64,000 bases of DNA from a bacterium C-53 (GTDB lineage: Bacteria; Bacillota; Clostridia; Lachnospirales; Lachnospiraceae). Shown here piece after piece: positions 60,568-64,000 of the stretch. The notes below the pieces were generated by a model. It did no database searches. It was not told the origin of the DNA and was given only the letters and a program-made list of their open reading frames with translations. The stretch's first letter is position 1. Every line of letters begins with the position of its first letter. The stretch covers positions 1 to 64,000 of the forward strand of contig RAZD01000017.1 of assembly GCA_003612525.1 (NCBI GenBank), in the 5' to 3' direction. The translations under genes and the position numbers were made by a program.

Positions 60568-62451
60568 ATGCAAATGAAAAATTTGTTTTATAAAATTGCT
60601 TTGCTTATATCAGGGATGGCTTTCTGGGTTTTGAGCAATTGTTTTAGCCAAAATCTTTCCGGCGCTCGTGCTGAGATGACTATGAATGTCATTTTGGCAG
60701 CTGCGTTTTCAATCTTTGTGATTTTTCTTCCAGTATCCTTCCTGTATCAGAGGATAAAACTGCGCTATGTGTTATGTGGCGGGGTCATAAATCTATGTCT
60801 GACTGCGAACTTTTTGTATCGTTGGGTGGCATCTACTCAAATACAGGGTCTGGCGGATCGTATTGGAATGAGTAAAAATGATTTTGTGACAGGAGGAAGT
60901 CTGCTTTTGGGCGTGCTGGCGGTTTTCTTTACCGCTGTTCTGCTGCAATGGTTATGGGAAGGCACAGAAGAACCTGTCATCGGCAGAGTGGACCGGATTC
61001 TGTCGGGAGATAGATTTTTTGTGTTCTGTCTGGTTGGTGCATGTATTTGTGTTCTTGTATCACTTGTATGTTCTTTCAGCTGTGATATTTGGTTTGATGA
61101 GGCGTTTTCACTGGCAATGGTAAAACACAGTTATGCGGAAATCATTACATTTACTGCATCGGATGTTCATCCGCCGCTTTATTATATGATTCTTAAGTTT
61201 TTTACAGATGGTGTGCATATGTTTTTCCAGGAGGCATCGTCTGTTTTTGTTGCCAAGATTGTTTCTCTGATACCTCATATGATTTTGTTGACAATCGCGG
61301 CAGGAAAGATACGTAAAGAGTGGGGAAATTATATAGCGGGTGTATTTGCGTTGTCTGTTGTGGGTATGCCGGCTTTGCTTATTTACAGTATTGAGATCAG
61401 AATGTACAGCTGGGGGTTACTGTTTGTCACTTCAGCATATTTAGGTGCAAACGATATTATACGTAAAAATCGGAAAACAGATTGGGTCCAGTTTGTGCTG
61501 CTGTCATTATCTGCTGCATATACGCATTATTTTGCATGTTTGGCAGTTTCGGTGTCGTATATCATGCTGTTCCTCTGGTTTCTGGTAAACGACAGAAAAA
61601 GGATAAAAGCATGGTTTGCTGCAACAATAGCGACAGTGGCAGGATATCTGCCGTGGCTTCTGATTTTCCTGCGGCAGGCGCAGACTGTGAGTGGGAATTA
61701 CTGGATTCCGGATATCACATTTGGCACGTTTATCAATTATTTATGTTTTATGGCAGGGTCGCCATTTGGTTTTATAATTTTGATTCTGCTGCTGGTATCG
61801 GGAATTATGGAGGCGCCTTTAAGAAAAACGGATGGCTGGCAGAGTGTTTTTGCCATTATGGGAATTTTAACTCCTGTTCTTACCGCATTTACCGGTACAG
61901 TGCTATCAATTCTTATCCGTCCTATTTTGGTTGCTCGTTATATGATTCCTGGATTGGGGTGCTTATGGATTGGAAGTTTCATTTTATCAGAGCAGCAAAG
62001 GAATAAAAAGTATAAGGTTCTTTTAGCTGTTTTGGTTGTACTGACCAGTGCATTTCAGACTGTTGGTTTTGGCCGTTATGAAAGGGAATACGGGATACAG
62101 AGTGAGAAGACAATAGACTTTCTGGACCGGGATGATGCAGCTTATGTGGTGGATGATGTGCTTGCATTAGCGACAATGAAGGAAATGGCACCGACTGAAA
62201 TGGAGTGCTATTTCTGGCAATGCGGCTTTGGACCGGAATTTTCCAGAGTTTTCGGAAATGTAGAAAGTTTTGGTTCTTCAGAAGAAATAAAAGGGTTGTT
62301 GAGGAATGGAAAATCCGTGTACTATTTCAATTGTGCTAAGAATATTACAATAGACGATGTTATACAGGAGAGTGGTTTGATCTATGTGGATATGGGAGAG
62401 TATCGCATTCCGGAAAATATGATAAAAATATATCAGATAATGCCTGAATAG
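60568..62451 (+). CDS. Membrane glycosyltransferase, ArnT/PMT-like (GT-C fold)
   Basis: A 627-aa polytopic protein with about twelve membrane segments. The first extracytoplasmic loop has DIWFDEAFSL at about 173-182, the Asp-Glu catalytic motif of dolichyl- or undecaprenyl-phosphate-dependent GT-C transferases, followed by the family-typical HPPLYYMILKFF. It likely transfers a sugar from a polyprenyl carrier to a surface polymer or protein. It starts 14 bases after the small acidic gene. Three-prime it ends at a good terminator. Confidence 0.82.
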   Translation: MQMKNLFYKIALLISGMAFWVLSNCFSQNLSGARAEMTMNVILAAAFSIFVIFLPVSFLYQRIKLRYVLCGGVINLCLTANFLYRWVASTQIQGLADRIGMSKNDFVTGGSLLLGVLAVFFTAVLLQWLWEGTEEPVIGRVDRILSGDRFFVFCLVGACICVLVSLVCSFSCDIWFDEAFSLAMVKHSYAEIITFTASDVHPPLYYMILKFFTDGVHMFFQEASSVFVAKIVSLIPHMILLTIAAGKIRKEWGNYIAGVFALSVVGMPALLIYSIEIRMYSWGLLFVTSAYLGANDIIRKNRKTDWVQFVLLSLSAAYTHYFACLAVSVSYIMLFLWFLVNDRKRIKAWFAATIATVAGYLPWLLIFLRQAQTVSGNYWIPDITFGTFINYLCFMAGSPFGFIILILLLVSGIMEAPLRKTDGWQSVFAIMGILTPVLTAFTGTVLSILIRPILVARYMIPGLGCLWIGSFILSEQQRNKKYKVLLAVLVVLTSAFQTVGFGRYEREYGIQSEKTIDFLDRDDAAYVVDDVLALATMKEMAPTEMECYFWQCGFGPEFSRVFGNVESFGSSEEIKGLLRNGKSVYYFNCAKNITIDDVIQESGLIYVDMGEYRIPENMIKIYQIMPE

Positions 62452-62458
62452 AGAAGGC

Positions 62459-62498
62459 AAAAGGAATAGTGTCTACGAAACAGGCGCTATTCCTTTTT
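62459..62498 (+). terminator. Terminator after the glycosyltransferase gene
   Basis: AAAAGGAATAG (62459-62469) and CTATTCCTTTT (62487-62497) form an 11-bp stem, with the 3' arm ending in a T tract. Confidence 0.88.
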
Positions 62499-62536
62499 GA
62501 ATTTCAAAGACAGCCATGAATCATCCATGCTGCCAA

Positions 62537-62595
62537 CAGCCCTCAGATTTGGGCGTCAGCATAAATCTGACGATTGAAAAATTCTGATTTTTAAT
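62537..62595 (-). repeat. Dispersed intergenic structured element, copy C
   Basis: Read on the minus strand, this starts at the base after the rqcH stop. It matches copy A nearly throughout (AAAAATCAG, TTTCAATCGTCAG, GCCCAAAT). CAGATTT (62569-62563) pairs with AAATCTG (62550-62544), and loop GCCC (62554-62551) can pair with downstream GGGC (62542-62539). Confidence 0.7.
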
Positions 62596-64000
62596 TTATA
62601 CTTCCTGAATTCCGGAAATATCGGAGTCGATCGCCATAGAAAAGTTTGTATAATAGACAACAAAACCTGGCTTTGCGCCGGCAGGTTTTTTCACATTTTT
62701 TTTCTGAAGATAGTCAATTTCAACCTTGTCCTGCTCGCGGCCTTTTGAATAATAAGCGGCGAGCTTTGCCGCTTCCTCAAAAGTGCGGTCAGGCAGTTCC
62801 TCGTTCCGGCTTTTTACAATGACATGTGAACCGGGAATTTTTTTTGCATGAAACCACCAGTCATTTCCCGTTGCCGTCTTAAAAGTAAGTTCATCATTCT
62901 GAAAGTTATTTTTCCCAACATAAATATCATATCCGTCGGATGAAATATAGTGAAAGGGGGTGCTTTTCGTACGCGTACGTTTGGCGCCGCCTTTTCGCTT
63001 CATATAGCCGCTTTCAATCAGCTCTTCCTTAATTTCAATCAGATCTTCCTCCAGGCGGGCGATATCAAGAGCGGCGCTGATGGATTCCAAATGTTCAATT
63101 TCTTCGCCGGTTTCCTGAATTAGTTTGCTAACAGCTTCTTCGGTGCGTTTTAATTTCTGATATTTATCAAAATACTTTTTCGCATTTTCTCCGGGAGAGA
63201 GAAGAGGGTCGAGAGGAATGGTAATTGTTTCGTTTGTGTAGTAGTTTAACGCTTCCATTGATTTGGCGCCTTGTTCCACCTCGTATCCATAAGTGTGAAT
63301 CAGCTCTCCATACACTTTGAATTTTTCTTTTTTCTCCGTATCTTTTAGCTGTTTCATCTGAATATCATACTTCTTTGCATTCCGCTCTAGTGCAGACTGG
63401 ACAATGCGCCTTAGATCAAATGAACGCTGTTTTATCCGGGTGATTATGTTTTTTTCGGCATAAAACTGTTCCAGAACCTGTGAGACAGATTCAAATGCTT
63501 TCCAATTAAGATCACTGTATTGTGTCATTTTCACAGCGGAGAATTCAACAGGAGTATTTGCCTCACTTATAATCCCTGGTATGAAACTTTGACTTTTTAT
63601 ATCCTCCATAAGCCATTGGAAATTGTGGTACAGATGCAATAATTCTTCTTCTGATGCGGATGCTGTCGGGAGATTGCCATCAAGACTTGCACGGAAGCAC
63701 AATTCATTTGCCATGACAGGGGATATGCCAGTAAAGCATCCATAGAGCGATTTACATAATGTTGTCGGCTGCGCTTTGATTAATGATTCAAAGTCGCCGG
63801 CGGATATGGGGTCAAGAGGATTTCGCTTCTCCTGTGTATGGGGGATAAAGTAGGGGCGTCCGGGAAGCACCTCCCGTACAGAACTGACAGCGGCTGAAAT
63901 GTGTTTTATGCTGTCAATGATATGGTCAGTTTCGTCACAGAATATGATATTGCTGTGTTTTCCCATAATTTCAACGATAAGCGCTTTCCGGCAGAGATCG
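62596..64000 (-). CDS. rqcH: Ribosome quality control protein RqcH / NFACT family (5' end outside window)
   Basis: Binds stalled 50S subunits and recruits Ala-tRNA to add C-terminal poly-alanine tails. The reading frame continues past the window edge: the codons upstream of 63966 read LIVEI before MGKHSNIIF, which is an internal family motif, so the ATG at 63966 is not the start. About 468 C-terminal residues are present out of some 580. Visible parts are the end of the NFACT-N domain, the helix-hairpin-helix region, a central coiled coil (residues rich in Glu and Lys, for example EEIEHLESISAALDIARLEEDL), and the NFACT-R domain with DWWFHAKKIPGSHVIV. Previously annotated as fibronectin-binding proteins. 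Confidence 0.92.
   Translation of the reverse strand, partial: DLCRKALIVEIMGKHSNIIFCDETDHIIDSIKHISAAVSSVREVLPGRPYFIPHTQEKRNPLDPISAGDFESLIKAQPTTLCKSLYGCFTGISPVMANELCFRASLDGNLPTASASEEELLHLYHNFQWLMEDIKSQSFIPGIISEANTPVEFSAVKMTQYSDLNWKAFESVSQVLEQFYAEKNIITRIKQRSFDLRRIVQSALERNAKKYDIQMKQLKDTEKKEKFKVYGELIHTYGYEVEQGAKSMEALNYYTNETITIPLDPLLSPGENAKKYFDKYQKLKRTEEAVSKLIQETGEEIEHLESISAALDIARLEEDLIEIKEELIESGYMKRKGGAKRTRTKSTPFHYISSDGYDIYVGKNNFQNDELTFKTATGNDWWFHAKKIPGSHVIVKSRNEELPDRTFEEAAKLAAYYSKGREQDKVEIDYLQKKNVKKPAGAKPGFVVYYTNFSMAIDSDISGIQEV

Overview
The window is a chromosomal segment of a low-to-mid GC, anaerobic, spore-lineage Firmicute, most likely a gut Lachnospiraceae (Clostridium cluster XIVa). This rests on protein flavour and gene content: SpoIIM and SpoVB-like sporulation proteins, the nudF-spoIIM-xerD order, a bile salt hydrolase, a LacZ/GPH lactose-type locus, a very large sigma-28 driven flagellin, NifS/NifU/MnmA, NBP35-type Mrp, and strong AGGAGG ribosome binding sites. 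No tRNA, rRNA, CRISPR array, transposase or prophage gene was seen, and no gene-free gap exceeds 300 bases.

Layout. 1-3.5 kb (minus): coaBC, coaX and two tandem ECF-transporter S components, which reads as a pantothenate-uptake-to-CoA operon. 3.7-7.2 kb (plus): aspartate aminotransferase, ADP-ribose-type Nudix hydrolase, spoIIM, xerD. 7.2-9.8 kb: type I DAHP synthase (plus) and a SpoVB/MurJ-like flippase (minus). 10-13.8 kb (plus): nifS-nifU-mnmA, the sulfur relay for Fe-S clusters and tRNA thiolation, plus an acyltransferase-3 membrane protein. 13.9-14.7 kb (minus): PHP histidinol phosphatase. 14.9-23 kb (plus): glycolytic genes gap, pgk, tpiA and, after two insertions (a hemerythrin/CheX-like/receiver protein and a RACo-like ferredoxin-ASKHA protein), gpmI. 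Codon use in gap, pgk and tpiA is strongly biased, as in highly expressed genes.

23-33 kb is accessory: histidine phosphatase, WYL regulator with a perfect palindrome in its promoter region, YciI-like protein, DUF2164 protein, nitroreductase, bile salt hydrolase, then AraC regulator / LacZ / GPH sugar transporter. 33-40.8 kb: NBP35/Mrp ATPase, an XRE-methyltransferase fusion, a 1043-residue flagellin, a lipoprotein and a flotillin. 40.9-46.6 kb: enolase, proA, pyrBI, a second nitroreductase and two small genes of membrane or PH-domain type. 46.7-50.8 kb: folate operon folC-folE-HD-folP-folBK. 50.8-62.5 kb: DUF5050 protein, pheA (chorismate mutase-prephenate dehydratase), DUF815 ATPase, ppx, ppk, maf, two HAD phosphatases, a small acidic protein and an ArnT/PMT-like glycosyltransferase. 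The window ends inside rqcH.

The most unusual non-coding signal is a dispersed intergenic element found three times (about 7.16-7.23, 24.77-24.85 and 62.54-62.60 kb). Each copy shows a hairpin whose loop can pair with sequence just downstream (H-type pseudoknot geometry), and the pairing partners differ between copies while pairing is kept, although in the third copy the loop helix is short. Two copies begin exactly at the stop codon of the upstream gene (xerD and rqcH). This is the best candidate here for an undescribed RNA or REP-like element.
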